Positions 47,189 to 55,756 of a stretch of 59,369 nt of DNA are shown here, in pieces (the stretch's first letter is position 1; every line of letters begins with the position of its first letter). The notes beneath the pieces were generated by a model. It did no database searches. It saw only the letters and a list, made by a program, of their open reading frames with translations, and was not told the DNA's origin. This stretch comes from Neomegalonema sp. (GTDB lineage: Bacteria > Pseudomonadota > Alphaproteobacteria > Rhodobacterales > Rhodobacteraceae). The stretch covers positions 1 to 59,369 of the forward strand of contig JALEGB010000045.1 of NCBI GenBank assembly GCA_022760355.1. Reading direction: 5' to 3'. A program made the translations under genes and the position numbers.

Positions 47189-48762
47189 TACAGCAGCCTC
47201 CAAAGCTGATCGAGATTCGGCTCTTCTGTGAAATAAAACACGCGCACCTCGCCGCGCGCGCCGCTGCCTGCTGCGCCGCTTTTCTGGCCGCCGCCGCCGC
47301 CGCCGGGGGCTGTGCCGCTGTCCGCTGCGCCGCCTTGCGCTCCGTCTCCGCCAGCGCCGCCAAACAGCGATACGCCGCCATGCACAACAGTGCCCCCGCC
47401 GCCATCATGGCCGGAACCGCCGCCGCCTGCGCCGAACACAGCGCCAAAGCCGGGATAGCCAACATTCGATAGCGCTTCTGCGCCATCCCCGCCGGCGAAG
47501 ATCGGCGCCGCCGCGACCGTGCGGTTGATCCCACCGGTCTGATTGTTGGCGCCGCCGCCGCCATAGGCGGTCAGATGCGCGCCAAAGGTCGTGTCGCCGC
47601 CGTCGGTATTGTCGCCCCCGCCCGCGCCGATGGTCACCGTCTCGGTCGAGCCCAGCGACGATATCGCGACGATCACCGCTGCGAAGTTGCCGCCTGCGCC
47701 GCCGCCGGCCGCCGGGGTTGCGTTATATTGGCCGCCACCGCCGCCGCCGCCCCAGCCAACGATCAGCGCATGCGTAGCGCCCGCAGGCGCGTCGGTCGCT
47801 TTGGTCCAGATCCCAGACGCCGTAAAGGTCGTTGTCGGCGCCACCGGCGTCGGAGCGCCACCGCCCACCGGCAGCGCGTCGACCTCATCCCGCAGCGCGC
47901 TTAAGGTCGTAACGCCGCTGGTGAGGTTGCCGCTTCCTGAGGGCGCGGATATCGGCAGCGCGTCGCCCGCCGCCGCAGTGGCCGCAACAGCGTCGCCGTC
48001 GCCCGTCCACATCGCCACACTGTCCGCCGCGCCCGCCGCGCCCGTGACGAGCTGCGCCCCGCCGCCGGTCAGCGCCCCGCTGGCGAGTTTTGCGCGCGCG
48101 ACAGCGCCATCGGCGATCTTTGCATTTGTTACGGCGGCGTCGTCGATGGTGATCGAGGCGCCGCCGCCGGCGACCGTGACGTCGCCCTTGTCGCCATCCG
48201 ACAGCGCCGGTTCGACCGGATTCCAACAGCCTGACGCCGCCTCATAGGCGAGCAACTGGCCGTCAGCCGGCGTTGCGTTCAGGGTTAAACCCGCGGCGGC
48301 GGCGCTGACCGCCAGCATCTCCGCCCGGAGCTGATCCGAGTAGGATTTCGGGACGGCGTCCCCATTCGCAATCGGCGTCGCCACATTCTTGATCCGGCGC
48401 CCGCCCGCATCCAACGCCCCGTCCGAAGCGAGACTGGCGGTGTTTTCAACCGCGTCGAGCGCTTCCTGCGCCAGATACATCTGCTGCAAGATCGCAGTAT
48501 CGAGGTCAGCTTCCGTCAGGATCGCGCCGTCCGTGAAATCGACCAACCGCGCATCGCGCGGGGTGACGCGCCGGATTTCAACCAGCGCGCCCGCCGGCGC
48601 CGGACTAAGCAGCTCAATTGACCCGGCGGTCGGCCAGCTGTGCGCCGCCGCTGCGCCATCGACCGATACGCTGACATGCGTTTGGTCGAGATAGGGGAAC
48701 GCGACCGAAAAGGGACCCGTTCCGCCGTCGCCCGCATAGACGACAAAAGAATAAGAAGGCAT
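47188..48762 (-). CDS. Phage tail fibre protein (T7 gp17-type N-terminus, glycine-rich tip)
   Basis: A 524-residue fibre. The first 150 residues match the T7 tail-fibre attachment domain (SFVVYAGDGGTGPFSVAFPYLDQTHV, GAILTEADLDTAILQQMYLAQEAL). The middle is a low-complexity Ala/Gly/Asp region. From about 310 the sequence becomes glycine-rich, with GGGGGGGQYN, GAGGGDNTDGG and GFGAVFGAGGGGSGHDGGGG, like polyglycine-helix adhesin tips that contact the host receptor. It overlaps the next gene by one base. Confidence 0.85.
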   Translation of the reverse strand: MPSYSFVVYAGDGGTGPFSVAFPYLDQTHVSVSVDGAAAAHSWPTAGSIELLSPAPAGALVEIRRVTPRDARLVDFTDGAILTEADLDTAILQQMYLAQEALDAVENTASLASDGALDAGGRRIKNVATPIANGDAVPKSYSDQLRAEMLAVSAAAAGLTLNATPADGQLLAYEAASGCWNPVEPALSDGDKGDVTVAGGGASITIDDAAVTNAKIADGAVARAKLASGALTGGGAQLVTGAAGAADSVAMWTGDGDAVAATAAAGDALPISAPSGSGNLTSGVTTLSALRDEVDALPVGGGAPTPVAPTTTFTASGIWTKATDAPAGATHALIVGWGGGGGGGQYNATPAAGGGAGGNFAAVIVAISSLGSTETVTIGAGGGDNTDGGDTTFGAHLTAYGGGGANNQTGGINRTVAAAPIFAGGDGAEALSNVGYPGFGAVFGAGGGGSGHDGGGGTVVHGGVSLFGGAGGDGAQGGAADSGTAPGGGGGGQKSGAAGSGARGEVRVFYFTEEPNLDQLWRLL

Positions 48763-48789
48763 GCGCCCTCCGTCTGTTTGAGAATGAAA

Positions 48790-49353
48790 TTACGAAGCGC
48801 TTGATTTGACGCTCGCCACCGCCGACGACGGCGCCTTGGTCTGAGAGGAGAGCGCCCGGTTGATCGCGCCATAGTTGCTCGAGGCGAACCCGACCAGCGC
48901 CCGCGCAACGTTTGGTCCCGAGGAGGAAAGATTGCTCAAGGCTGCGCGCTGGCCTGCGCGCTCCGCCGCCTCCATCGCCACCCGCGCATCAATGGAGGCG
49001 TCCTGCAACACGCCGTCCAGCCGCGCATTTTCCCGCCCTTCCACCGCAGTCACACTATTGACCAGCTGCTTCACGCTACGGCTAGCGCCGCTTTTGCCCT
49101 GCGCGCCCGCTTGGGTCCGCGCCCGCTCCCGCTGCGCCAGCGCCTTGAGCGCGTTCTCAGCTTTCGCCTCGGAGGCCTGGACCCGTTTGCGGCTGTAGCT
49201 CCGCTGCTCCTGATCATAGCGCGCGATGGTTTCGCGCCGTTGGATCGCCGCCAGCTGCCGCTGACGCGCATTGGCCGCGTTCGCTTGAGCCTGCTGCTGC
49301 ATCAAACCGAGGCCGGTGCTGGCGGCGCTGAGAATAAGAGATAACTCGCACAT
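48790..49353 (-). CDS. Internal virion protein (T7 gp14-like)
   Basis: A 187-residue protein starting MCELSLILSAASTGLGLMQQQ, followed by a long Ala/Gln/Arg-rich helical region. Start sequence, size and order (after gp13-like, before fibre) fit the gp14 class of ejection proteins, which form a channel in the outer membrane. Upstream is an array of three Shine-Dalgarno-containing repeats. The fibre gene follows only 27 bp later. Confidence 0.7.
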   Translation of the reverse strand: MCELSLILSAASTGLGLMQQQAQANAANARQRQLAAIQRRETIARYDQEQRSYSRKRVQASEAKAENALKALAQRERARTQAGAQGKSGASRSVKQLVNSVTAVEGRENARLDGVLQDASIDARVAMEAAERAGQRAALSNLSSSGPNVARALVGFASSNYGAINRALSSQTKAPSSAVASVKSSAS

Positions 49354-49360
49354 ATTGGGT

Positions 49361-49410
49361 GTCCTTAGGTTGTTGAGGGTCCTTAGATGGTTGAGTGTCC
49401 TTAGGTTGAG
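49361..49410 (-). repeat. 18-bp tandem repeat carrying three Shine-Dalgarno copies
   Basis: On the minus strand CTAAGGAC occurs at 49404-49397, 49386-49379 and 49368-49361, exactly 18 bp apart, each after CTCAAC-like sequence. The stop codon TAA of the upstream gene is part of the first copy. The last copy serves the gp14-like start at 49353. Confidence 0.85.
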
Positions 49411-49910
49411 GGCAGCTTCACAAATTCGATGAAGGGCCGCGCCTCCGGCCCACAGCGCTCCACCCGCCGCAGCCGCGAAAATCCGAGCAGCGCCAGCCAA
49501 CGCAGATGCAGATGATTGCGTTCATCGGCGAAGTTGCAGAGCATGCGCCCAGCGCTGAGGCGCGTGATCCATGCCGGCGCCTCCCGCAGCATCGCCCGCG
49601 AGACTTTGGGCAGCTCAACAGCCGCCAACAGCCAGGGCGCGGCGACGTCTGCGCCCAGCGGATGGGGGGCGACGCCAAACATCGCCAGCGGCGCGCCGTC
49701 TGGCCCGCTGTCCCGATGCGTGACGGCGTAAGCGGCCTCCGACGCCGCCAGGCAAGCCTGTAGCGCGACCTGCGCCGGCAATCCGCTCGAGGCCTGAATT
49801 TCCGCCCGATCCGCCTGACGCAACAGCGGCGCAAGGCGGATCGCGTCGCGCCGCACGGCCGGCCGGACAATATGCCCCTCCCGCGAGCTCCAGGCGGCGC
49901 CGCCCCTCAT
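49401..49910 (-). CDS. Phage gp13-like internal/assembly protein (DUF2833, GNAT-like)
   Basis: A 169-residue protein. Elements VRPAVRRDAIRLAPLLRQADRAEI, MFGVAPHPLG, PWLLAAVELPK and NFADERNHLHLRWLALLGF recall the acetyltransferase-like gp13 family of T7-type phages. The ATG at 49910 overlaps the upstream stop as ATGA, implying translational coupling; no separate ribosome site is seen. Confidence 0.8.
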   Translation of the reverse strand: MRGGAAWSSREGHIVRPAVRRDAIRLAPLLRQADRAEIQASSGLPAQVALQACLAASEAAYAVTHRDSGPDGAPLAMFGVAPHPLGADVAAPWLLAAVELPKVSRAMLREAPAWITRLSAGRMLCNFADERNHLHLRWLALLGFSRLRRVERCGPEARPFIEFVKLPST

Positions 49911-52282
49911 CGCCGTTGCGAGCGCAGGACAAAACGCCCCTCCCACTCCGCGGATGAGATCTGAACCGGCAGATAGCCGTCGGTCTCAACGGAAATTTCA
50001 ACTTCGCCATTTTGGGCGTAGATCGGCGCCCGGAACTTCCCGCTTTCGAGCGCCACCCGCCCGAGCTGGTTCGCTTCCGCCCCGGCCAGTCGGCCGCTCA
50101 GGTCATAGCGGTATGGCTCCCGCGCCAAGGGCTGGACAATAACGCGGAAGGGCCCGCTCTCGGCGTAGAATACGGTGAAGTAAAGCAGCTGCAGCCGCCC
50201 TTCGCCGATCGGCGGCGCCTCGCCCTGGCGGACCTGCATTTCGGAGAACACGTACCGCGACAGCACCTTCCGCCCAATCGCCAGCTTCGCCGCCGTCACA
50301 TCGCCTTGGACAGCAATTGTCGACGCGCTCGGGCGGGTATGCTCGAAGGCCCGTCCGGCCGGACTCGCCCCCGCCGCATCGTCGGGGCGCGCAATCACCC
50401 ACAGCGGGTTATTCTCTTCATAGGGAAGCGTGATCAGCGTCTCGCCCGTCCCCGCATCATAGGTCAAAGCGCAGTCAGCTTCGCTGATCCGCCGATCCAT
50501 ATAGAGCGCCCAGTCAACCGCGCGCCCCGCCGGCGCCGCTTCGAACGCGCCGAGATCCAGATCGAGATCTTCAAGATACACGCCATCGGGCCGCGCGACG
50601 ACCAGCACCAACCGCGCATCCACAAACTCCGCCGCCAAGATCCGGTCCTCAGCCGCCATCTCCCATACCGACCAGCTCGATTGCAGCTTATCGTCTCGGT
50701 TCCAGTAATAGCGATAGACGAACAGGCGGTTCGGCGCTTCGTCCGATAATGCGATCAGCATCTCATCATTGCTCGCAGCCGCAAGCCGTCGAACATTTTG
50801 CGGAATAAGCGTCGGCACATGCTTGGCCACGTCCTGCGCGTCCGTCGCCTCGCCGATACTGTCGAGCACGATCTCACGGATACTGCTGTGCCCGCCCTTT
50901 TCGACCGAAAAGAACACGCTGCGCCCGGCCGACGCCGGCTTCGCCCGTACGCTGGCGACAAACTCGGTCATCACCCGCAGCGTGGCGGAAGCCGGCGTCA
51001 GCACGTCGCCGCCCCCCAGGATGAACTGGCTCTGATCGGCGAACAGCAGCAGCTGGCGATTAAACGGCGCGGCGTGGCGCAGTATTGAAACCCGGTTATG
51101 CGCGCCGGCAATGTCAATCGGGTCGCTATCCAGCTGCGCCGTCGCCGTCTTCGGCCAGAAATTGAAATAGCCGCCCGCCTGGCTGAGAATGACATTCTCG
51201 TCCGCCAACAGCCCGAAGCGATTGCGAAAGAAAAAGACGTCGTTCAGCCGCCGGCCAATGAAGGAGGGCGGCGGCGCGGTTACGCTGTCGCCCGCCACCC
51301 GCTCCTTCCATTCCGCGGGTTTGAACGTGAAGGTTCCATCGGCTTCGCGCACCAACAGATGCGGCATCGTCGTCGGCGCCAGCTGATAGGCTTCGCCCGG
51401 CGCCACCGTTTCCACCCATACGCCGTCGCTATCCGCATCATCAGACTTCTCGAACGCGACATAGTAGTTATCGAACCGCGTGGTCGCATCGCCGACGATC
51501 TCCACCAGAAAACCGCTGGGCCCCTTGGTCGGCAGATCGGTGAAACGTTGCAGCTTATCCTTGGCGACCTTCATCGCCTCGCCCGCATAGCCATCCTCAA
51601 CGGCGATCGAGAAATCGCCCGTGGCTTTGACGATGTGCAGCACATTTTGATAGCGGGTGATGGTGAAGCCGGTCAGGCCGGCCGCGACAAGGTCATTGTA
51701 GAGTTCGGTCGCGATATGGGTGGTGGTGATCGACGCGCTTTGCGATGCGCTGGAGCCGTCCGGCGTCGAATATTGCGCGACGACAGCGCCGTCGATCTTG
51801 ATCTCATAGGTGCGCCCGTAATTGCCGGAGCGCACATTCACCAGCGCCTCTTTCGGCCGTGTCGGGGTTGTGGCCGCCGCCATCTCCGCCGTCACGCTGC
51901 GGTTCAGGATAAAAGTATAGTCGGCGACAGTGACCGCGCGGATATCGTCATCCGGCGCGGCGGAGGCGAGATAGGCCTTGCCATCGGGGAAGTTGACGGT
52001 TTGGGGCGCGCCCTCGAGATCAAATACCTGCAAATCGCCGTTCGAGATCGCCACGACATAGCGCTCGGCGGCGTCGCGATTGATCACATGCAGCGCCGCG
52101 GCGGACCAATCCGCCGTCGTCAACCGCGCCCGATGCCAACTTGTCGGCCGCTTCCGCAGCCCGTCGACCAGCGACGACAGGAAGTTCGTTTGCGCCTCAG
52201 CCTGGCTCGAAAGCCGCTGCGAGGCGGTTTGCTGGCTAATCCCGTTCACAAGCGACGGGATAGCCGCGCTGACAAGGGTCAT
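49907..52282 (-). CDS. Phage tail tubular protein B (T7 gp12-like)
   Basis: A 791-residue nozzle protein of the short tail. The N-terminus TLVSAAIPSLVNGISQQTASQRLSSQAEAQ is typical of the family, as are GNPTS-like PTSWHRA, FFFRNRFGLLADENVILSQAGGYFNFWP near 340-370 and DPIDIAGAHNRVSIL. The start at 52282 follows TGGAGAC. It is 115 bp after tubular protein A. Confidence 0.92.
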   Translation of the reverse strand: MTLVSAAIPSLVNGISQQTASQRLSSQAEAQTNFLSSLVDGLRKRPTSWHRARLTTADWSAAALHVINRDAAERYVVAISNGDLQVFDLEGAPQTVNFPDGKAYLASAAPDDDIRAVTVADYTFILNRSVTAEMAAATTPTRPKEALVNVRSGNYGRTYEIKIDGAVVAQYSTPDGSSASQSASITTTHIATELYNDLVAAGLTGFTITRYQNVLHIVKATGDFSIAVEDGYAGEAMKVAKDKLQRFTDLPTKGPSGFLVEIVGDATTRFDNYYVAFEKSDDADSDGVWVETVAPGEAYQLAPTTMPHLLVREADGTFTFKPAEWKERVAGDSVTAPPPSFIGRRLNDVFFFRNRFGLLADENVILSQAGGYFNFWPKTATAQLDSDPIDIAGAHNRVSILRHAAPFNRQLLLFADQSQFILGGGDVLTPASATLRVMTEFVASVRAKPASAGRSVFFSVEKGGHSSIREIVLDSIGEATDAQDVAKHVPTLIPQNVRRLAAASNDEMLIALSDEAPNRLFVYRYYWNRDDKLQSSWSVWEMAAEDRILAAEFVDARLVLVVARPDGVYLEDLDLDLGAFEAAPAGRAVDWALYMDRRISEADCALTYDAGTGETLITLPYEENNPLWVIARPDDAAGASPAGRAFEHTRPSASTIAVQGDVTAAKLAIGRKVLSRYVFSEMQVRQGEAPPIGEGRLQLLYFTVFYAESGPFRVIVQPLAREPYRYDLSGRLAGAEANQLGRVALESGKFRAPIYAQNGEVEISVETDGYLPVQISSAEWEGRFVLRSQRR

Positions 52283-52397
52283 GCGCAGTCTCCATTGGTT
52301 CAAAAGAAGAAGAGAGGGGCCGCCCGGATCGGGGCGCGGCGCACAGGCGGACGAGATCGCACGCGGTCGCCTTGATCTCGGGGGATGAAATCAGCCG

Positions 52398-52997
52398 TCA
52401 GCGCGCCCGGCGGTTCAACACCCGCATCACCGCATGGCTCGCATTCAGGAAGCTGCGTTGCGCCGTCTTCGCCTCATATTTGCGCAGACCGGCTTCCGCA
52501 CGCCGCTCGTCCTTTTCCGTGAAACCATGCAACTGCCCGGCGCCGACCACCCGATCCTGAAAGACCCGCGCAGCGCGGATCGCCGCAAATCGGCGCGCGG
52601 GCTGCGGCATCTCCGCAAAAGGAAGGACCCAAACGATGTCGACCAGCACCTTGGGCGCGCCGGCGAAGCTAAAGCTATGGCGGCGCCGGTCCCACAGCTT
52701 GCCGCCGCGCACCGCCAGATCCAGATGCGCGGAGGCGCCGGCGGGGTCGATCCGCGCCGCATTGGCCGGGATGGCGATCTCGTACGGCGCGTGAGCCTGC
52801 GCGTAGAGCGGATAGGCTTTGTCCGTGTTGAAATGCCATCCGCGCGATTGAACCTCGGCCGAGATCTCGCCGAGCGTCCGCTGTGCGGTGACGGCGTCGA
52901 CCTGACCGCTCTGCTCGAGCGTGGCGACAGGGCTCTCGCCGATGGTGGCGAGCATGAGATTGACGGCGTCAAGTTCGGTCGCAGGGATAAGCGACAT
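52398..52997 (-). CDS. Phage tail tubular protein A (T7 gp11-like)
   Basis: A 199-residue gatekeeper/adaptor protein of the short tail. The family start ATELDAVNLMLATIGESPV, the EVQSRGWHFNTDKAYPL motif and a basic C-terminus are all present. AAGGAGAC precedes the ATG. It should follow the capsid gene directly; here about 1.8 kb with a regulator and a small membrane protein intervene. Confidence 0.9.
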   Translation of the reverse strand: MSLIPATELDAVNLMLATIGESPVATLEQSGQVDAVTAQRTLGEISAEVQSRGWHFNTDKAYPLYAQAHAPYEIAIPANAARIDPAGASAHLDLAVRGGKLWDRRRHSFSFAGAPKVLVDIVWVLPFAEMPQPARRFAAIRAARVFQDRVVGAGQLHGFTEKDERRAEAGLRKYEAKTAQRSFLNASHAVMRVLNRRAR

Positions 52998-53113
52998 AAG
53001 GGTCTCCTTGGTCAGAGGACGGAGGGGAGGCGAGGGCGCGGACGCGCCGAAAGAGCCGGCCGGCGCAGGCGCCGCCAGCGGTCAATGTCCCGAGGATCGG
53101 GCTGACATTGGTG

Positions 53114-53329
53114 TTATTCCGAGGGGGGTGAGACGCGGCCCCAGCGGACAGCCGCCCAGGCGCGCTCATGCAGGAAATAGCAGACGAAGCCGGCCGCCGC
53201 CGCGCCGGCCGCCGTGCCGAAGGAGGCGGCCAAGGAGCCGGTGGCGATCCAGGCGATCAACGTCGTCGTGGCCAGCCCGAGAAGCTGCCAGCTGATCGCT
53301 TTCGCCAATGTCCTCGCCCGACTATCCAT
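53114..53329 (-). CDS. DUF2061 small membrane protein
   Basis: A 71-residue protein of the DUF2061 family with two transmembrane segments (about 11-27, SWQLLGLATTTLIAWIA, and 31-52). The signature RTLAKAISWQLLGLATTTLIAW is clear. The frame is open upstream to 53479, but the family starts here. It lies inside the phage module, divergent from the XRE regulator. The function of the family is unknown; a virion role is unlikely. Confidence 0.8.
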   Translation of the reverse strand: MDSRARTLAKAISWQLLGLATTTLIAWIATGSLAASFGTAAGAAAAGFVCYFLHERAWAAVRWGRVSPPSE

Positions 53330-53575
53330 AGGTGTGACGCCGCTCGCCTTTTGCTCGGACCTGTTCAAGCGAGCGTCCGCTCGAGCGACCAAGGTCAATC
53401 GAGCAACACAACCACCTGACGACGCGCTTTTTCCGGGGCAATCGCCCAGGGTCGATCCAGAGCAACGATAGCCGGACAACAGGCCTTGCGACGAGGCGGA
53501 AGGCTTGCACTTTGCTCATGAAAGCAGACAAAATAACGCGTTAGATGAAATTTTTCAGCAAAGTTAAGATAAATC

Positions 53576-54421
53576 ATGACCAAACGCGAGCGCGCCCGGC
53601 TGTTCCGTGAAAGGTTGAAATCCGCCATCGCGGAGGCGGGCCTCTCCGCCGCAGCCCTGGCCCGACGCGCGGAGCTCGACCGCTCGGCGCTGTCGCAGCT
53701 GCTCAAAGACGACGCCGCCGCGCTGCCCAATGGCGACAGCCTCGCCCGCCTCGCCCTCGCCCTGGAGGTCAGCGCCGACTGGCTGCTCGGTCTCAGCGCT
53801 GAGCCAGGCTCCGCGGCCCGCATCCTGGAGCAAGCCGTGCAAGTGGCCCCGGCGGTGATGCACCCGGTCGACCGCGACATCCTCGCTTGGCATCACGAGG
53901 CGCTCGGCCAGAAAATCCGCTACGCGCCGGCCAGCCTGCCGACGCCGCTGAAAACCGAAGCGGTGATGGCGTTCGAGTTCCGCCATTTCGCGCTGAAAAA
54001 CGCCGACCAGGCCATCGCCGAGGCCGAACGCCAGCTCTCGGAGCTGCGCCGCCCGGAAAGCGATATGGAGATCGTGATGTCGACCCAGAGCTTGGCTGAT
54101 TTCGCCTTCGGCGCTTCGATCTGGACCGGCTTGCCGGCGGCGGAGCGCAAAGCCCAGCTGATCGCGATCGCCGAGGCGACGGAAAGCCTCTATCCCGGCC
54201 TTCGGCTGCATCTCTTTGACGGGCGACGCTACTATACGGCGGCTTTCACCGTTTTTGGCCACCAGCGCGCCATCCTTTATATTGGCCAGCGCTATCTGGT
54301 CTTCACCCGCGGCGAGCGGGTGCTGACCATGATCCGCCATTTCGATGAGCTGGTCCGCGCCGCAGGGGCGCTCCCGGACCGCAGCTGGGAGTGGATCCGG
54401 GACCTGGCCAAGCGGATCTGA
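53576..54421 (+). CDS. XRE-type helix-turn-helix regulator
   Basis: A 281-residue DNA-binding protein. The HTH_3 domain occupies about 10-68 (AIAEAGLSAAALARRAELDRSALSQLL). The remaining 200 residues form a domain with FEFRHFALKNADQAIAEAERQL and YYTAAFTVFGHQRAILYIGQRYLVF. From memory this resembles a regulator family common in Rhodobacteraceae rather than a CI repressor. It is on the plus strand, opposite to the virion genes, between capsid and tail genes. Its targets are unknown; the divergent DUF2061 gene and dddL are candidates. Confidence 0.85.
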   Translation: MTKRERARLFRERLKSAIAEAGLSAAALARRAELDRSALSQLLKDDAAALPNGDSLARLALALEVSADWLLGLSAEPGSAARILEQAVQVAPAVMHPVDRDILAWHHEALGQKIRYAPASLPTPLKTEAVMAFEFRHFALKNADQAIAEAERQLSELRRPESDMEIVMSTQSLADFAFGASIWTGLPAAERKAQLIAIAEATESLYPGLRLHLFDGRRYYTAAFTVFGHQRAILYIGQRYLVFTRGERVLTMIRHFDELVRAAGALPDRSWEWIRDLAKRI

Positions 54422-54520
54422 GACGCGTTTGAACGCGTTTCCCCCCTGCGTCCCGATTGCCCCACGTAAAAGTTCGATCGTCGGGATCGACAAGGATTTC
54501 AGCATCCGTTCGGATCACGG

Positions 54521-54613
54521 GAGTGATTTCAAATCGAATGCGCGCATTCGATGGCTCGGAAATCGCGACTACTCAAAGAGATAGAGGATTTTCATGAGCG
54601 CAATTGTTTCGAA
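54521..54613. repeat. 93-bp inverted repeat, copy 2
   Basis: This is the reverse complement of 1-93 with four mismatches. It contains a perfect 20-bp palindrome (54533-54552), ATCGAATGCGCGCATTCGAT, whose last two bases are the first two of the ATG at 54551. Confidence 0.9.
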
Positions 54614-54775
54614 CGACGCCCCAAAATCGGGATACGCTCCGCGCCAATTTTCGTTGTCTTTGCGCTTCTGTTCCCACGGGCCGCGCCCGCCAAGAACCAT
54701 TGCAAAGCCGTTGCCTGCGCAATGAAAAAAACCGCCAAACAAATCCGACAAAGGATCTATTTGGCGGCAAGTTAG
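54551..54775 (+). pseudogene. Probable truncated copy of the small gene at the left edge
   Basis: The frame starts MARKSRLLKEIEDFHERNCF, the same as the left-edge gene except for three residues. After codon 21 it continues for 53 codons that look non-coding (RRPKIGIRSAPIFVVFALLF), and its last third overlaps the capsid terminator hairpin. I read it as a 5' fragment cut off at about 54613. It could instead be a short real gene with a variable end. Confidence 0.5.
54725..54767 (-). terminator. Intrinsic terminator of the major capsid gene
   Basis: On the minus strand CCGCCAAA (54767-54760) pairs with TTTGGCGG (54739-54732), with a smaller ATCC/GGAT stem inside. It is followed by a run of T residues (54731-54725, one base over seven). 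It starts 36 bp after the capsid stop. Confidence 0.85.
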
Positions 54776-54802
54776 GAGGTTAGAGCCGGGCGGGAGGGGC
54801 GC

Positions 54803-55756
54803 TTAGAACAGCGCCAGCTCCACCGCGCTTTCGGGGCGCAGAACGCCATGGCCGACAGCGTATTTGGCCACAATCAACGTGCCCTGGCGGCGCAAATCAT
54901 AGTCCGATTCAGTGGAGAGATCCATCAGCTTGACCGTGCCCACCGCCGATTTGTGCATCACCAGACCAGCGGTCTTCGTGAAGTCGCCCAAATACTTGTC
55001 ACTCGTGCCGGCCGCGACCGTGCCGGTGGTGATGTTGGCGTTCGGCAGGTGCGTGGTCTTGACGATCGTCATGCCCGCCACGCGGAACACCGTGCCGTCG
55101 GAATAAGCCCCCTCACCGCCGAAATCGCGATTGATCGCCTTCTCCGACTGCACCAGCGTGTAATACTCGGCGGGGCGCAGAAACGCATAGCGGTCCTCAG
55201 CTGGGATGTTCTTCTCATCCAAGGTCTGCGCCGCACCGAACAACGCTTCCGCCAGCTTCGTGGGATCCTGAAAATCACTCGCCGCGGCCTCGGTCACCAC
55301 CGATCCCGCATCGCCGCCGGTGACGTTCGCCGCCGTGGTGCGCGCAGCCAGAACGCCAACCTGCAGAACATGCTGGTCCATCTGCGCCGCCAGCGCCCGG
55401 CCGTCTTCGAATGAATAGGCGGTGCGCACGTCATAATGGACGCGGGCCTCATCAATATCCGCGATAAAGCTGGAGCTCACCAGCAAATCATCGACGATGA
55501 TCTTCTTCTCATTATGATTGAAAGCCGCGCCGGTAATTTCAGCGCCCGGCGTGTGATAGGAGGCGGTTTTCTTGCCAATTACAGGAAAGGTCGCCGATTT
55601 TCCGTGCTCGATCGTCCGCACCAAGTGCTTGTCGAGCGTAACGTTGGCGTCCTGAAACGAGGCCAGCACTTCGCCAGCATACACATCCAGAAACAAGGTG
55701 GAGTCGTCGCCCGCGCCGTTGATTTGGCCCGAACGAGACGCAGTTGCATTCGCCAT
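54803..55756 (-). CDS. Phage major capsid protein (T7 gp10-like)
   Basis: A 317-residue HK97-fold capsid protein of T7 type. Recognisable stretches are LFLDVYAGEVLASFQDANVTLDKHLVRTIEHGKSATFPVIGKK (about 21-63), HTPGAEITG and IADIDEARVHYDVRTAYS. AAAGGACC precedes the start. Normally it would follow the scaffold gene and precede tubular protein A; here dddL and the lysis genes lie upstream, and a terminator plus the XRE regulator lie downstream. Confidence 0.93.
   Translation of the reverse strand: MANATASRSGQINGAGDDSTLFLDVYAGEVLASFQDANVTLDKHLVRTIEHGKSATFPVIGKKTASYHTPGAEITGAAFNHNEKKIIVDDLLVSSSFIADIDEARVHYDVRTAYSFEDGRALAAQMDQHVLQVGVLAARTTAANVTGGDAGSVVTEAAASDFQDPTKLAEALFGAAQTLDEKNIPAEDRYAFLRPAEYYTLVQSEKAINRDFGGEGAYSDGTVFRVAGMTIVKTTHLPNANITTGTVAAGTSDKYLGDFTKTAGLVMHKSAVGTVKLMDLSTESDYDLRRQGTLIVAKYAVGHGVLRPESAVELALF

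Larger units (their letters stand above)
54422..54802. other. 381-bp gap between regulator and capsid genes, with a repeat and a truncated ORF
   Basis: This stretch holds the second copy of the 93-bp inverted repeat (54521-54613), a gene fragment starting at 54551, and the capsid terminator (54725-54767). Apart from these, nothing was found. Confidence 0.8.

Noticed and set aside
47240-47900. Gly-rich stretch as a CRISPR or simple DNA repeat
   Set aside because: The repetitiveness is at the protein level (glycine codons); there are no regular spacers or identical DNA units.
1-54613. The 93-bp repeats as prophage attL/attR
   Set aside because: The copies are inverted, not direct; one lies inside the virion module and the other far into chromosomal genes, and no integrase is seen.
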